The position numbers and the translations under genes were made by a program. From D2472 sp964444385 (lineage in GTDB: Bacteria > Pseudomonadota > Gammaproteobacteria > Magnimaribacterales > D2472), in NCBI GenBank assembly GCA_964444385.1, contig CAYUHD010000012.1:1-27563 (forward strand): a stretch of 27,563 nt of DNA, in the 5' to 3' direction. Each line of letters opens with the position of its first letter. Within the stretch, counting starts at the first letter, position 1. The notes under the pieces are model-generated. The model had not been told where the DNA came from. It saw only the letters and a program-made list of their open reading frames with translations, and did not search any database. Below, in pieces: positions 1 to 9,150 of this stretch.

Positions 1-50
1 ACGGACCAATTGATTAACAGTCAACTGCTCTACCGCTGAGCTATCAGGGA
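1..50 (-). tRNA. tRNA-Asn(GUU), partial (3' part outside the window)
   Basis: Read on the minus strand, the sequence begins with the acceptor strand TCCCTGA at base 50. The D arm follows as GCTC-AGCGGTA-GAGC, then an anticodon arm GTTGA-CTGTTAA-TCAAT with anticodon GTT (Asn). The window edge cuts it in the variable/T-arm region, so the T loop and CCA end are not visible. The 5' end at base 50 follows from pairing geometry and resemblance to bacterial tRNA-Asn. It is divergent from uvrB. Confidence 0.9.
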
Positions 51-61
51 ACAAGATGAGA

Positions 62-67
62 ATTATA
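62..67 (-). promoter_or_regulatory. Candidate -10 element for tRNA-Asn
   Basis: On the minus strand these bases read TATAAT, a perfect -10 hexamer, 11 bp before the tRNA 5' end. No strong -35 is visible; a TGTTTT-like hexamer lies about 18 bp upstream. The same AT block read forward gives TATAAA (64-69), which could serve uvrB, so this 46-bp gap may be a compact divergent promoter. Inference from spacing only. Confidence 0.4.
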
Positions 68-96
68 AATTAAAATTCATAAAGTAAAACAGGATA

Positions 97-2106
97 ATGA
101 CAAATAATTTAACCGTTACATCTTCATTTGAACCTGCTGGAAGTCAGCCAACAGCAATAGAAAAACTTGTTCATGGTTTAAATGATGGTTTGTTGCATCA
201 AGTTTTGCTTGGTGTTACCGGTTCAGGCAAGACTTATACCATGGCCAAAATTATTGAATCAACTCAAAGACCAGCTGTGGTTATGGCTCCTAACAAAACA
301 TTAGCTGCCCAATTGTATGGAGAATTAAAAGATTTTTTTCCAAAAAACTCTGTTGAATATTTTGTTTCTTACTATGATTACTATCAGCCTGAGGCTTACG
401 TACCTACTTCAGATACTTACATTGCAAAAGATGCATCTGTGAATGAACACATTGAACAGATGCGGCTTTCTGCAACCAAAGCATTACTTGAGAGAAATGA
501 CACAATTGTTGTTGCAACTGTTTCAGCCATATATGGACTGGGTGCCCCAGAATCTTATCTCAATATGATTTTACATTTAGATAGAGGTGAAACGATTGAC
601 CAAAGAACTATTCTTCGCCGTCTATCATCAATGCAATACACTCGTAATGATATAGATTTTAGACGAGCAACTTTCAGAGTACGAGGAGATGTGATTGATA
701 TTTATCCAGCTGACTCCGAAAGGAATGCATTAAGGATTGAATTATTTGGAGATGAGGTTGAGCGTTTACTGTGGATAGATCCATTAACTGGTGAGGTAAT
801 CAGCGAAACTCCTCGAGCAACTATTTATCCAAAAACACATTATGTGACGCCTAAAGAGACAGTTTTAGATTGTTTAAAAACAGTAAGAGAAGAATTAAAA
901 GAAAGAGTTAAATTCTTGAAAGATAATGATAAGTTGGTTGAAGCCCAGAGGCTGCAAGAGAGAACAACTTATGATTTAGAAATGATGCAGGAGCTTGGCT
1001 ATTGTCAAGGTATTGAGAATTATTCCCGTTACCTTTCAGGTCGAGCTTCGGGTGAGCCCCCTCCATGTCTTTTTGATTACTTGCCAAAAAATGCAATAGT
1101 TTTTATGGATGAATCTCATGTTTCCGTTCCCCAAATAGGAGGAATGTATAAAGGAGATCGTTCAAGGAAAGAAACTTTGGTAGAGTATGGCTTCAGACTG
1201 CCTTCTGCTCTAGACAACCGCCCATTAAGATTTGAAGAATGGGAGGAAGTTACACCACAAAAAATTTATGTTTCAGCCACTCCAGGTAAATACGAGTTAG
1301 AGCATTGTGACAATATAGCTGAATTATTGGTTAGACCAACAGGTCTAATTGATCCAGAAGTAGAAATTAGACCGGCAACCTCTCAAATTGATGATGTGAT
1401 TGGTGAATGCAATGAGAGAGCGGCTTTGAAAGAAAGAGTTTTGATAACTACCCTCACAAAACGCATGGCTGAAGATTTAACAGATTATTTAGAAGAAAAT
1501 GGAATTAGAACAAGGTACATGCATTCTGATGTTGATACTGTTGAAAGAACTGAAATTATTAGAGATTTAAGATTGGGTCATTTTGATGTCTTGGTAGGCA
1601 TTAATTTACTTAGAGAAGGGCTAGATATCCCAGAAGTAAGTTTGGTAGCAATATTAGATGCTGATAAGGAAGGGTTTTTACGATCAGAAGTTACTCTAAT
1701 TCAGACCGTAGGACGGGCTGCAAGAAATCTTCGTGGCAAAGCAATTCTTTATGCAGACAAGATTACAGGCTCCATGCAAAGGGCTATGGATGAAATGTCT
1801 AGAAGAAGAAAAATCCAAGCACAGTTCAATAAAGATAATAAAATCACGCCAAAATCTATTGTGAAAGATATCAAAGATATAATGGAAGGTGCAAGAGTCA
1901 CAAAGCAGTCAAAGAAAACAAAACCTCAACATTTTGAAAGAGAGCTGCCTTTTAAAATTGATAATGAAACACCAGAGAAGATCTCTAGTTCAATTGTTAA
2001 GCTTGAAGAGCAGATGTATATTTATGCAAGGGAAACTGAGTATGAGAAAGCAGCATTTTGTCGAGATCAAATTAAAAATTTGAACTGGCAGCTTCTTAAT
2101 TCTTGA
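97..2106 (+). CDS. uvrB: UvrABC excinuclease subunit B
   Basis: DNA-damage recognition helicase of nucleotide excision repair. It is loaded by UvrA, verifies the lesion and recruits UvrC for incision. At 669 aa it is full length for the family (about 670). Visible landmarks are Walker A GVTGSGKT (39-46), the beta-hairpin with YYDYYQPEAYVP (about 92-103), Walker B-type DESH (338-341), helicase motif VI QTVGRAARN (about 536) and a C-terminal UVR motif (about 627-662) that binds UvrC. The ATG at 97 has an AGGAT ribosome site just upstream. The gene converges on the transglycosylase gene with 2 bp between stops. No SOS box is obvious in the short upstream gap, although uvrB is LexA-regulated in E. 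coli. Identification is secure. Confidence 0.98.
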   Translation: MTNNLTVTSSFEPAGSQPTAIEKLVHGLNDGLLHQVLLGVTGSGKTYTMAKIIESTQRPAVVMAPNKTLAAQLYGELKDFFPKNSVEYFVSYYDYYQPEAYVPTSDTYIAKDASVNEHIEQMRLSATKALLERNDTIVVATVSAIYGLGAPESYLNMILHLDRGETIDQRTILRRLSSMQYTRNDIDFRRATFRVRGDVIDIYPADSERNALRIELFGDEVERLLWIDPLTGEVISETPRATIYPKTHYVTPKETVLDCLKTVREELKERVKFLKDNDKLVEAQRLQERTTYDLEMMQELGYCQGIENYSRYLSGRASGEPPPCLFDYLPKNAIVFMDESHVSVPQIGGMYKGDRSRKETLVEYGFRLPSALDNRPLRFEEWEEVTPQKIYVSATPGKYELEHCDNIAELLVRPTGLIDPEVEIRPATSQIDDVIGECNERAALKERVLITTLTKRMAEDLTDYLEENGIRTRYMHSDVDTVERTEIIRDLRLGHFDVLVGINLLREGLDIPEVSLVAILDADKEGFLRSEVTLIQTVGRAARNLRGKAILYADKITGSMQRAMDEMSRRRKIQAQFNKDNKITPKSIVKDIKDIMEGARVTKQSKKTKPQHFERELPFKIDNETPEKISSSIVKLEEQMYIYARETEYEKAAFCRDQIKNLNWQLLNS

Positions 2107-2108
2107 GC

Positions 2109-2828
2109 TTAGTCCTTACTGCAATTTTGAGCTAGTAGTAGATAGTAATAATCCCTAACTCTTTCTACAAAATCGACAGTTTGTTGCCCTCTAGAATAAT
2201 TTTCAAAATCCATTGAAGTTTTTAAATTAAGCAAATGTTCCTCTAAATCAAGCCAAGTTATTTCTGTTGTCTTTTTATTAATAGCGGCAATAGCATTGTT
2301 GATATTAGTAATGCCAAGATTGTAGGAAGCTAAAACAAACGCAATTTTATCACCTGAAGAGGTTCCATGGTTTGTGCTTTCTTTTAGGTCGGATAGATAT
2401 TGAGCACCTCCATATATACTTTGGATAGGATCAAGTCGATTTGTTACACCAACAGAAGCAGCAGTAGGCAGGGTTAACATCATCATGCCTTTTACCTGAG
2501 TAGCTGAGCGTGCTTTTGGATTCCATTGGGATTCTTGGAAAGCAACTGCAGCTAAAAGCTCCCATTCAATGTTAAATATTTGAGCAGCTTCTACAAAATT
2601 ATCTTTGTATTTTAAAAATCTTGATTTTTTTAATTCATCAAATTTCTTTTTCTCAAAATTACTTAGTCGAGAGAAAGAATATAATTTTTCGTTAATAATA
2701 TTGCAGTAAACTGAAACTGGTGTATCTATTGGTTCTTTTGTGCAACTGAATAAACCAAAAAATAGGATGAAAATAATTAAGTTTTTTGGAAGGAATTGCA
2801 TTATTTTTATTCTTTTAATTTTAAACAT
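2109..2828 (-). CDS. MltF-like lytic transglycosylase, lipoprotein, catalytic domain only
   Basis: Predicted membrane-bound murein lytic transglycosylase, cleaving glycan strands to 1,6-anhydro ends. A basic N-terminus and hydrophobic stretch (11-28) lead to lipobox LFSC with lipidated Cys29; Thr at +2 predicts the outer membrane. Residues about 84-235 form an SLT domain of the MltF subgroup: catalytic Glu99 in FQESQW, then VKGMMMLTLPTAASVGV, the GGAQYL motif and an ASYNLG motif. E. coli MltF is about 518 aa and carries an N-terminal solute-binding (SBP_bac_3) domain; here only about 50 residues separate the lipid anchor from the catalytic domain, so that sensor domain is missing. The gene remains next to and divergent from purL, as in enterobacteria, which supports orthology. 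The start could instead be Met10, since AAGG directly abuts the first ATG. Confidence 0.88.
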   Translation of the reverse strand: MFKIKRIKIMQFLPKNLIIFILFFGLFSCTKEPIDTPVSVYCNIINEKLYSFSRLSNFEKKKFDELKKSRFLKYKDNFVEAAQIFNIEWELLAAVAFQESQWNPKARSATQVKGMMMLTLPTAASVGVTNRLDPIQSIYGGAQYLSDLKESTNHGTSSGDKIAFVLASYNLGITNINNAIAAINKKTTEITWLDLEEHLLNLKTSMDFENYSRGQQTVDFVERVRDYYYLLLAQNCSKD

Positions 2829-2867
2829 CCTTATAATTAATTATTACAATATTTTACTAGAGGGCTA

Positions 2868-5800
2868 GTGTCAAAAAATCTTAATTTGCTGCTTCAAGGT
2901 CCCCCAAGTTTTTCGCCGTCTAAAATTTCATCTCTCAATTCAGAATTTAATTTAATTAATGATGAAAAACTTATTGAATTGAGCAGTCTTGAATTTTACT
3001 CACTTAATATAACTAAAGATTTTTTTGACCATTCAAAATTATTCGAACTATTAAATTCTCAAGAAACCTCCAATTTACCCAATTTTTTTGTTGGTCCAAG
3101 ACCTGGAACTATTAGCCCATGGGCATCTAAAACTAGTGAAATAATTTTCAATGTTGGCATTGAAGGCGTGCATAGCATTGAAAAATATTTTGGTTTTTTT
3201 ATTAATAAAAATATTAAGACAGCTGATTTGGATTTGTCATGTTTATTTGATCGTATGACTCAAGAAGTTTTTTTTAATGCTGAAGATATAGCCCATCTTA
3301 GTTCCCCGCCCCAAAGAAAACCTTTAATGTATTACGATATTTCAAAGTCAGCTAAAGATTCTTTAGTTAAAGCGAATCAAGATTTAGGATTAGCATTGTC
3401 TGAAGATGAAATTGATTATTTAGATTGTTTTTACTCTTCAGCTCGACGCAATCCTACTGATGCAGAGCTTATGATGTTTGCTCAAGCAAACTCTGAGCAT
3501 TGTAGGCATAAAATATTTAATGCTGCATGGGTAATAGAGTCTGTGACCCAAGAAGAATCTCTATTTGATCTAATTAAAAAAACTAGTAAAGGGGATAAAC
3601 CAGATCTGATTTCAGCTTACAAAGATAACGCTGCTGTTATTTCGGGCCCTGAAGTTATGACTTTGAATAGAAACTTGAAAAATAGTTATAACTTTTCTGC
3701 TGAGAAAATAAATTCAACTCTAAAAGTTGAAACTCATAATCATCCTACGGCTATTTCTCCTTTTCCAGGTGCGGCAACTGGTTCTGGTGGAGAAATAAGA
3801 GATGAAGGAGCAACAGGTTCTGGGGCAAAGCCTAAAATGGGATTGGTAGGTTTTAATGTTTCCAATCTACGATTAGAAAATTTTCCCCGTGCTTGGGAAT
3901 CTGCTCCACATAAACCTTCAAGAATTGCTTCACCTTTGCAAATTATGACTGAAGGACCAATTGGCGCGGCAGCATTTAATAATGAGTTTGGAAGGCCCAG
4001 CACTGTTGGTTATTTTAGAGTCTTTGAGCAATCATTTATTAATGATCGGGCTTATGGATACCATAAACCAATCATGCTGGCAGGAGGAATTGGAGAGGTT
4101 AAAGATAGAAATAGTATCAAAAAACCTATAGATGTTGATGATTTAGTGGTTGTTCTGGGTGGACCTTCTATGTTGATAGGGTTGGGTGGTGGAGCAGCAT
4201 CATCTATGTCATCAGGGGAAAGTGATGAAGATCTTGATTTTGCCTCTGTTCAAAGAGAAAACGCTGAAATGGAAAGAAGATGTCAAGAAGTAATCAATCA
4301 ATGCGCATTTGAATCTCCAAATCTTATTGAGTTTATTCATGACGTTGGCGCTGGGGGACTTTCGAATGCAATTCCTGAATTAGCTAAAGATTGCAATCTA
4401 GGAGTTGCCATAGACTTAAGTCTTATCCCCGTTGCTGACGCAAGTCTTTCACCCATGGAGGTTTGGTCTAATGAATCTCAAGAACGTTATGTCCTTGCAA
4501 TTAAAAAATCTAACAGAGATATCTTTGAAAAAATTTGTCGACGCGAACGATGTCCTGTTGCTTTTGTGGGTCAAACTACTTCTTCGTATGCTATAGAAGT
4601 CTATGATCCTGAAAGAGATGAGTATCCAGTCAAAGTTCCTCTATCAATGTTATTCGGTGATTTACCAATTTCAAATATGGAGCTTCATAATCCAAAGATA
4701 AATAGCACGAATGATTTTTCTAATTATGATTTAGATCTATCAGAAGTGATTCATAGGGTGCTTTCACACCCCTCAGTGGCTTCTAAATCTTTTTTAATTA
4801 CTATTGGTGATAGGACTGTTGGGGGTCTGGTTGCTCGAGATCAGTTTGTGGGAAGATACCAAGTTCCAACTTCAAATTATGCAATGTCTACTAAATCCTT
4901 TCTAACAAATGAAGGAGATGTTTTATCAATTGGAGAAAAACCTACTATTGCAATTAAAGACCCGGCAGCATCTTTGCGAATGGCTTTGAATGAGGCACTA
5001 ATGAACTTAGTATCTGCTCCGGTTCAAAGCCTAGATCTTGTAAGACTTTCAGCAAATTGGATGGCAGCATGCGGAGAAGAGGAAGATGATTATGCTTTGA
5101 GACTAGGAGTTGAAGCCCTATCAAATATGTGTGTTGAGCTTGGAATTGCTATACCTGTTGGTAAAGATTCTTTATCGATGAGAACAAGATGGGATGAAGG
5201 TGACATAGAATTTGAGGTCAAAAGCCCTTTATCTGGAGTAATTACAGCAATGGCACCAATAGAAGATGTATCATTGGCAATAACCACTGAATTTAATGAA
5301 CAGGGCTCAAAAGATTTATATCATCTATCTTTGGATAAAAAATCTAGACTAGGTGGCTCTATTTTTGAGGAAGTAACCTCTTCTAATATTCAGGAAGTGC
5401 CAGATATTGTTGATCTTGAATTATTTAAAATTTTATTTAATTCAATTCAAGGACTCATTCAGCGAGGCTGGATCGTTGCTTTGCATGATATTTCTGATGG
5501 TGGATTATTTACTGCTATTACAGAATTAGCATTCACAAATAAAATTGGTATGGAGGTTTTCCTTCCTGAAGGATCTCACACAGAAAGTGTTTTTCAATAT
5601 CTATTTGCTGAAGAAGCTGGGGCCGTGGTTCAGTTACATAATGAATTTGAAGATGAGGCATTAAAATTCCTGACTGAAAAAAATATTGAATATCGCAAGT
5701 GCGCATCTCAAACATCAGATTCCCAGATTTCAATTTCTTTAAATGGCCAAGTAGAGTTTGCTGAATCAGTAGTGAGCTTAGAAAAGATTTGGAGTGAAAC

Positions 5801-6722
5801 TTCCTTCAAAATTAAATCTTCTAGAGATAATCCAGTTTCAGCAAAAGAAGAACATGATTTAATTGAAAGGTTTGATGATCAAGGTTTAGTTGCTATAGAT
5901 AACTTTAAATTCTCGGCAAAATTACCAGCATTTAATAAGAACTCAAAGCCCAAAGTGGCAATTTTTAGAGAGCAAGGAGTTAATGGGCAAAATGAAATGG
6001 CAGCAGCTTTTATTTTAGCTGGATTTGAAGCCTCAGATGTCCACATGCAAGATATTCTTGATAACCCTAAGTTACTTTCTGAATATCAGGGTTTGGCAGC
6101 TTGTGGTGGTTTTTCTTATGGCGATGTTCTGGGTGCCGGAGGCGGTTGGTCATCTAGTATTAGCTATAACAACGATGTTCGAGATGCTTTTGAGTATTTT
6201 TTTAATCGACCTGAAACATTTACCTTTGGCGTCTGCAACGGTTGTCAGATGTTATCAAATTTAAAAAATTTAATTCCGGGTGCTGAAGATTGGCCAGAGT
6301 TCCTATGGAACGAATCTGATCAATTTGAAGCACGTTTATCCCAAATTACTATTGCCAAATCTCAGTCAGTCTTATTACATGGAATGGATGGGTGGCAAAT
6401 CCCTGTGGCTGTTGCTCATGGAGAGGGTCGCGCTTCATTTAGAGAAGGTGCGTTAAATAACCTTTTAGCGAATAATCAAATAGCTGTGCAATTCACTGAT
6501 AACAAGGGAGCATTGGCTTCCTCATACCCAACTAATCCCAATGGATCGCCTGAAGGTATTACAGGCCTTACTTCTAGAGATGGAAGGGTAACTATCATGA
6601 TGCCTCATCCAGAAAGAGTTTTTAAATCTCAGCAGCTATCCTGGAAATCATCTAAATGGAAAGAGTATTCTCCATGGATGCAAATTTTCTTAAATGCATA
6701 TAAATTTACTCAAGAATCGTAA
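2868..6722 (+). CDS. purL: Phosphoribosylformylglycinamidine synthase (FGAM synthase, long form)
   Basis: Fourth step of purine biosynthesis: FGAR + Gln + ATP to FGAM. It is the long single-chain form typical of gammaproteobacteria, 1284 aa against about 1295 in E. coli. Visible are the conserved ETHNHPTAISPFPGAATG stretch followed by GGEIRDEG (AIRS-type ATPase domain), the second synthetase-like half with VGKDSLSMRTRW, and a C-terminal glutaminase domain with nucleophile Cys1123 in GVCNGCQ and the His1247/Glu1249 pair in HPERVF. The start is GTG at 2868 with AGAGGG 4-9 bases upstream. A TACAAT hexamer at 2845-2850 could be its -10, giving a very short leader. It runs convergently into the Nudix gene with a 15-bp gap. 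Confidence 0.98.
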   Translation: MSKNLNLLLQGPPSFSPSKISSLNSEFNLINDEKLIELSSLEFYSLNITKDFFDHSKLFELLNSQETSNLPNFFVGPRPGTISPWASKTSEIIFNVGIEGVHSIEKYFGFFINKNIKTADLDLSCLFDRMTQEVFFNAEDIAHLSSPPQRKPLMYYDISKSAKDSLVKANQDLGLALSEDEIDYLDCFYSSARRNPTDAELMMFAQANSEHCRHKIFNAAWVIESVTQEESLFDLIKKTSKGDKPDLISAYKDNAAVISGPEVMTLNRNLKNSYNFSAEKINSTLKVETHNHPTAISPFPGAATGSGGEIRDEGATGSGAKPKMGLVGFNVSNLRLENFPRAWESAPHKPSRIASPLQIMTEGPIGAAAFNNEFGRPSTVGYFRVFEQSFINDRAYGYHKPIMLAGGIGEVKDRNSIKKPIDVDDLVVVLGGPSMLIGLGGGAASSMSSGESDEDLDFASVQRENAEMERRCQEVINQCAFESPNLIEFIHDVGAGGLSNAIPELAKDCNLGVAIDLSLIPVADASLSPMEVWSNESQERYVLAIKKSNRDIFEKICRRERCPVAFVGQTTSSYAIEVYDPERDEYPVKVPLSMLFGDLPISNMELHNPKINSTNDFSNYDLDLSEVIHRVLSHPSVASKSFLITIGDRTVGGLVARDQFVGRYQVPTSNYAMSTKSFLTNEGDVLSIGEKPTIAIKDPAASLRMALNEALMNLVSAPVQSLDLVRLSANWMAACGEEEDDYALRLGVEALSNMCVELGIAIPVGKDSLSMRTRWDEGDIEFEVKSPLSGVITAMAPIEDVSLAITTEFNEQGSKDLYHLSLDKKSRLGGSIFEEVTSSNIQEVPDIVDLELFKILFNSIQGLIQRGWIVALHDISDGGLFTAITELAFTNKIGMEVFLPEGSHTESVFQYLFAEEAGAVVQLHNEFEDEALKFLTEKNIEYRKCASQTSDSQISISLNGQVEFAESVVSLEKIWSETSFKIKSSRDNPVSAKEEHDLIERFDDQGLVAIDNFKFSAKLPAFNKNSKPKVAIFREQGVNGQNEMAAAFILAGFEASDVHMQDILDNPKLLSEYQGLAACGGFSYGDVLGAGGGWSSSISYNNDVRDAFEYFFNRPETFTFGVCNGCQMLSNLKNLIPGAEDWPEFLWNESDQFEARLSQITIAKSQSVLLHGMDGWQIPVAVAHGEGRASFREGALNNLLANNQIAVQFTDNKGALASSYPTNPNGSPEGITGLTSRDGRVTIMMPHPERVFKSQQLSWKSSKWKEYSPWMQIFLNAYKFTQES

Positions 6723-6737
6723 AATTTTTTACTATAC

Positions 6738-7274
6738 TTACCAAAGCTTCAATGCTTCCTCTCTGAAAGGAAATTCGCCTTTATCCAAGTCATTAAAATA
6801 GTATTTTAATGTTTTTGTGACAGTTGGAAATGCAATTTCATTCCAAGGTATTTTATCTTTAGTAAATAGTTTAACGTCAGAACTTTCTATGGTTGGACCA
6901 AACTTTTCATTCTTCAAATCAGCCAAATAAAAAAAGTGCACTTGACTAATATGAGTCAAGCTAAAAGCAGTGTATGGAGCTATGATTTCTGGAGTGGCTT
7001 GAGTCTCTTCTTTTGTTTCTCTTAATGCTCCCTCCTTTAGAGTTTCTGCATTTTCCATGAAACCAGCTGGTAATGTCCACAAACCAAAACGTGGCTCTAT
7101 GCTCCTTTTGCATAAAAGAACCTGTTCATCTTTGATGCATAGGGTTCCAACAACCAAATTTGGGTTAGTATAAAAAATTGAATCACAAGCAGAACAGGTA
7201 TATCGCTTTAAATTGTCGTCTACTGGAACTTTAAAATCAATTTGATCGCTTCCGCATTTTGAACAATATCTCAA
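6738..7274 (-). CDS. Nudix hydrolase with N-terminal zinc ribbon
   Basis: Predicted nucleoside-diphosphate-X pyrophosphatase, of the ADP-ribose/NADH pyrophosphatase-like kind that carries a zinc ribbon; the substrate cannot be told from sequence. The ribbon is C4-x2-C7 ... C27-x2-C30. The Nudix box starts at Gly71, with Glu77, RE (85-86) and EE (89-90); the usual glycine two positions after EE is Gln, a variation I recall from zinc-ribbon Nudix proteins, so activity is still expected. It is 178 aa and appears complete. The start is TTG at 7274 with a strong AAGGAG five bases upstream, which decides it. It is divergent from a second Nudix gene with a 51-bp gap. Confidence 0.87.
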   Translation of the reverse strand: MRYCSKCGSDQIDFKVPVDDNLKRYTCSACDSIFYTNPNLVVGTLCIKDEQVLLCKRSIEPRFGLWTLPAGFMENAETLKEGALRETKEETQATPEIIAPYTAFSLTHISQVHFFYLADLKNEKFGPTIESSDVKLFTKDKIPWNEIAFPTVTKTLKYYFNDLDKGEFPFREEALKLW

Positions 7275-7325
7275 AAGTGCTCCTTTCTTAGAGAATTAAA
7301 TGTCGTAAGAAGTTAAACTTACGCA

Positions 7326-7904
7326 ATGATTGAAGAGATAAAGTATAAACTAAATTTGAATAATTCTGAAAAGCCAAGTGGCAGGCCCCAAGCTTCAGTT
7401 TTAATAGCTATTTTGAATTATGGTAAATTTATTGGATCTCCTGAGCTAATTTATACTCAGCGTTCAAGCCATCTTTCTACACATTCTGGTGAAGTTAGTT
7501 TTCCTGGAGGCAAAGCTGAAAAAACTGACCTAAACCTTTTTGGGACGGCTTTAAGAGAATCAAATGAAGAGATGGGATTAAAGAGTGAAGATGTAACAGA
7601 ACTTGGTAAATTAAATTATTTAATCTCTCGTCATAAGGTTGAGGTAAATCCTTTTGTAGCTTCGATTGATCAACCTCAAACTTTTAAACCCAATGAAGAG
7701 ATTCAAGAGATTTTTACAGTTCCATTAGACTTTCTTCTAGATCCAAATAATATTCAAAGAGAAAGAATTGAAAGACAGGACGACGTTTGGCAAGTGCCAA
7801 CCTGGAATATAAAAAATCAAAAGATTTGGGGGTTGACTGCAATGATCACAGTAAACTTTTTAAATGTATGTTTTGATGCGAATATAGAGATACTGGAGGG
7901 ATAA
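7326..7904 (+). CDS. nudL: CoA pyrophosphatase-type Nudix hydrolase (NudL/YeaB-like)
   Basis: Predicted to cleave coenzyme A (and acyl-CoA) to 4'-phosphopantetheine and 3',5'-ADP. The diagnostic sequence HSGEVSFPGG (53-62) precedes the box, followed by a one-residue-longer Nudix box TALRESNEEMGL (74-85), as in E. coli NudL, and a LNYLISRHKVEVNPFV segment as in the UPF0035/NudL signature. At 192 aa it is full length. It is the first gene of a tightly packed run (nudL, carbonic anhydrase, dienelactone hydrolase, alaS, lysC, dihydroorotase) and is divergent from the zinc-ribbon Nudix gene. No clear Shine-Dalgarno precedes its ATG. Confidence 0.88.
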   Translation: MIEEIKYKLNLNNSEKPSGRPQASVLIAILNYGKFIGSPELIYTQRSSHLSTHSGEVSFPGGKAEKTDLNLFGTALRESNEEMGLKSEDVTELGKLNYLISRHKVEVNPFVASIDQPQTFKPNEEIQEIFTVPLDFLLDPNNIQRERIERQDDVWQVPTWNIKNQKIWGLTAMITVNFLNVCFDANIEILEG

Positions 7905-7910
7905 TCTTAA

Positions 7911-8429
7911 ATGATCTTTGATATTGATAATAAAAGTTTAAGTACTGAGAATGATGATTTTTGGATAGCTCCAGATGCAACAGTCATTGGAGATGTTCAG
8001 ATGGCTAAAGATACAAGTATCTGGTTCCACTGTACCGTAAGAGGGGATAACGAACCAATTATTTTAGGTGAGGGAACAAACATACAAGATAATTCTGTAA
8101 TTCACACTGATCCAGGATTTGAATGCAGGATTGGCAAGTTTGTTACTGTTGGACATATGGCAATGTTGCATGGGTGTGAGATAGGTGATGGAACACTGAT
8201 TGGTATAGGTTCAGTGATCTTAAATGGAGCTAAAATTGGCAAAAATTGCATAATTGGTGCAAAAGCGTTAATTACAGAGAGAATGGAAGTCCCTGATGGT
8301 TCAATGGTTTTGGGTATACCAGCTAAAATTAAAAGAGAGCTAACATCAGAAGAACAAGGAATTCCTTTATTGAATGCTCATCATTATATTGAAAACTATA
8401 AAAGATTTAAGGCAATATTAGGTGAGTAA
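7911..8429 (+). CDS. Gamma-carbonic anhydrase family protein (YrdA/CaiE-like)
   Basis: Left-handed beta-helix protein with hexapeptide repeats (about 20-140), predicted to be a trimeric gamma-class carbonic anhydrase homologue in the cytoplasm. Three histidines sit at the family metal positions: His65 (in SVIHTD), His82 and His87 (in VGHMAMLHGC), matching the spacing of the Zn/Fe ligands. It lacks the acidic loop of archaeal Cam, as YrdA-type proteins do, and many of these have no proven carbonic anhydrase activity. It has 172 aa and lies 6 bp after nudL with GGAGGG upstream of the start. Its stop overlaps the ribosome binding region of the next gene, implying co-translation. Confidence 0.9.
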   Translation: MIFDIDNKSLSTENDDFWIAPDATVIGDVQMAKDTSIWFHCTVRGDNEPIILGEGTNIQDNSVIHTDPGFECRIGKFVTVGHMAMLHGCEIGDGTLIGIGSVILNGAKIGKNCIIGAKALITERMEVPDGSMVLGIPAKIKRELTSEEQGIPLLNAHHYIENYKRFKAILGE

Positions 8430-8430
8430 C

Positions 8431-9150
8431 ATGTTAGGTAAAAATGTAACTTATTTTGATGGCTCATTGGAGTGCAAGGGTTTTTTTTCAATTCCAGAGG
8501 CATCAGAGTCATTGCCTTTAATTCTAGTAGCGCATACCTGGAAAGGTAGATCAGAATTTGAAGATAAGAAAGTCAGTGCTCTGAATGATCTTGGGTATGC
8601 TGCATTATCAATTGATATTTTTGGTGGCGGCATTAATGGTCAAAGTGTTGAGGAAAATACAGCTTTAATAGAACCATTTGTGAAAGATAGGAGATTATTT
8701 CGTCAACGTTTGATTAGTGCAGTTGAGTTTGGCAAGACTATTGATGGTGTTGATGCATCAAAGATAGCTTTGATTGGATTTTGTTTTGGAGGCCTTGCTG
8801 CTATAGAGCTAGCTCGCTCAGGATACAAGCTTGCTGGATGTGTTAGCTTCCATGGATTATTAAATCAATCTGATGAACCATTTAAGAAAGTAAATACAAA
8901 ACTATTAATTTTACATGGTGATAAAGACCCTATGGTTTCATCTGAACAAATACTTGCTTTGCAGCATGAAATGACGGAATCAGAAGCTGATTGGCAGTTT
9001 ATAAGTTACAGCAATACTTTTCATGCATTTACCAACCCTGCAGCTAACGATATTGAAATGGGAACAGTTTATAATCATGATAGTGATATGCGTTCATGGA
9101 TCGCAATGTCTAATTTTTTAGAGGAAGCCTTTAGCAATGTTAACAAGTGA
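8431..9150 (+). CDS. Dienelactone hydrolase family protein
   Basis: Cytoplasmic alpha/beta hydrolase of the carboxymethylenebutenolidase (DLH) family. The nucleophile is Cys in GFCFGG (Cys118 from this start), with Asp in HGDKDP and His in FHAFTNP completing the triad. With no chloroaromatic pathway nearby the natural substrate is unknown; many such genes are housekeeping esterases. I prefer ATG 8431: AGGTGA at 8420-8425 is an extended Shine-Dalgarno five bases upstream. A GTG at 8422 in the same frame (three extra residues) is the alternative and would overlap the previous gene by 8 bp. The 3' end overlaps alaS by 14 bp. Confidence 0.88.
   Translation: MLGKNVTYFDGSLECKGFFSIPEASESLPLILVAHTWKGRSEFEDKKVSALNDLGYAALSIDIFGGGINGQSVEENTALIEPFVKDRRLFRQRLISAVEFGKTIDGVDASKIALIGFCFGGLAAIELARSGYKLAGCVSFHGLLNQSDEPFKKVNTKLLILHGDKDPMVSSEQILALQHEMTESEADWQFISYSNTFHAFTNPAANDIEMGTVYNHDSDMRSWIAMSNFLEEAFSNVNK

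Noticed and set aside
3740..4003. 87-codon minus-strand open frame inside purL
   Set aside because: It is antisense to the most conserved part of purL, has no ribosome site, and its Pro/Ser/Ala-rich translation is typical of a reverse-strand shadow.
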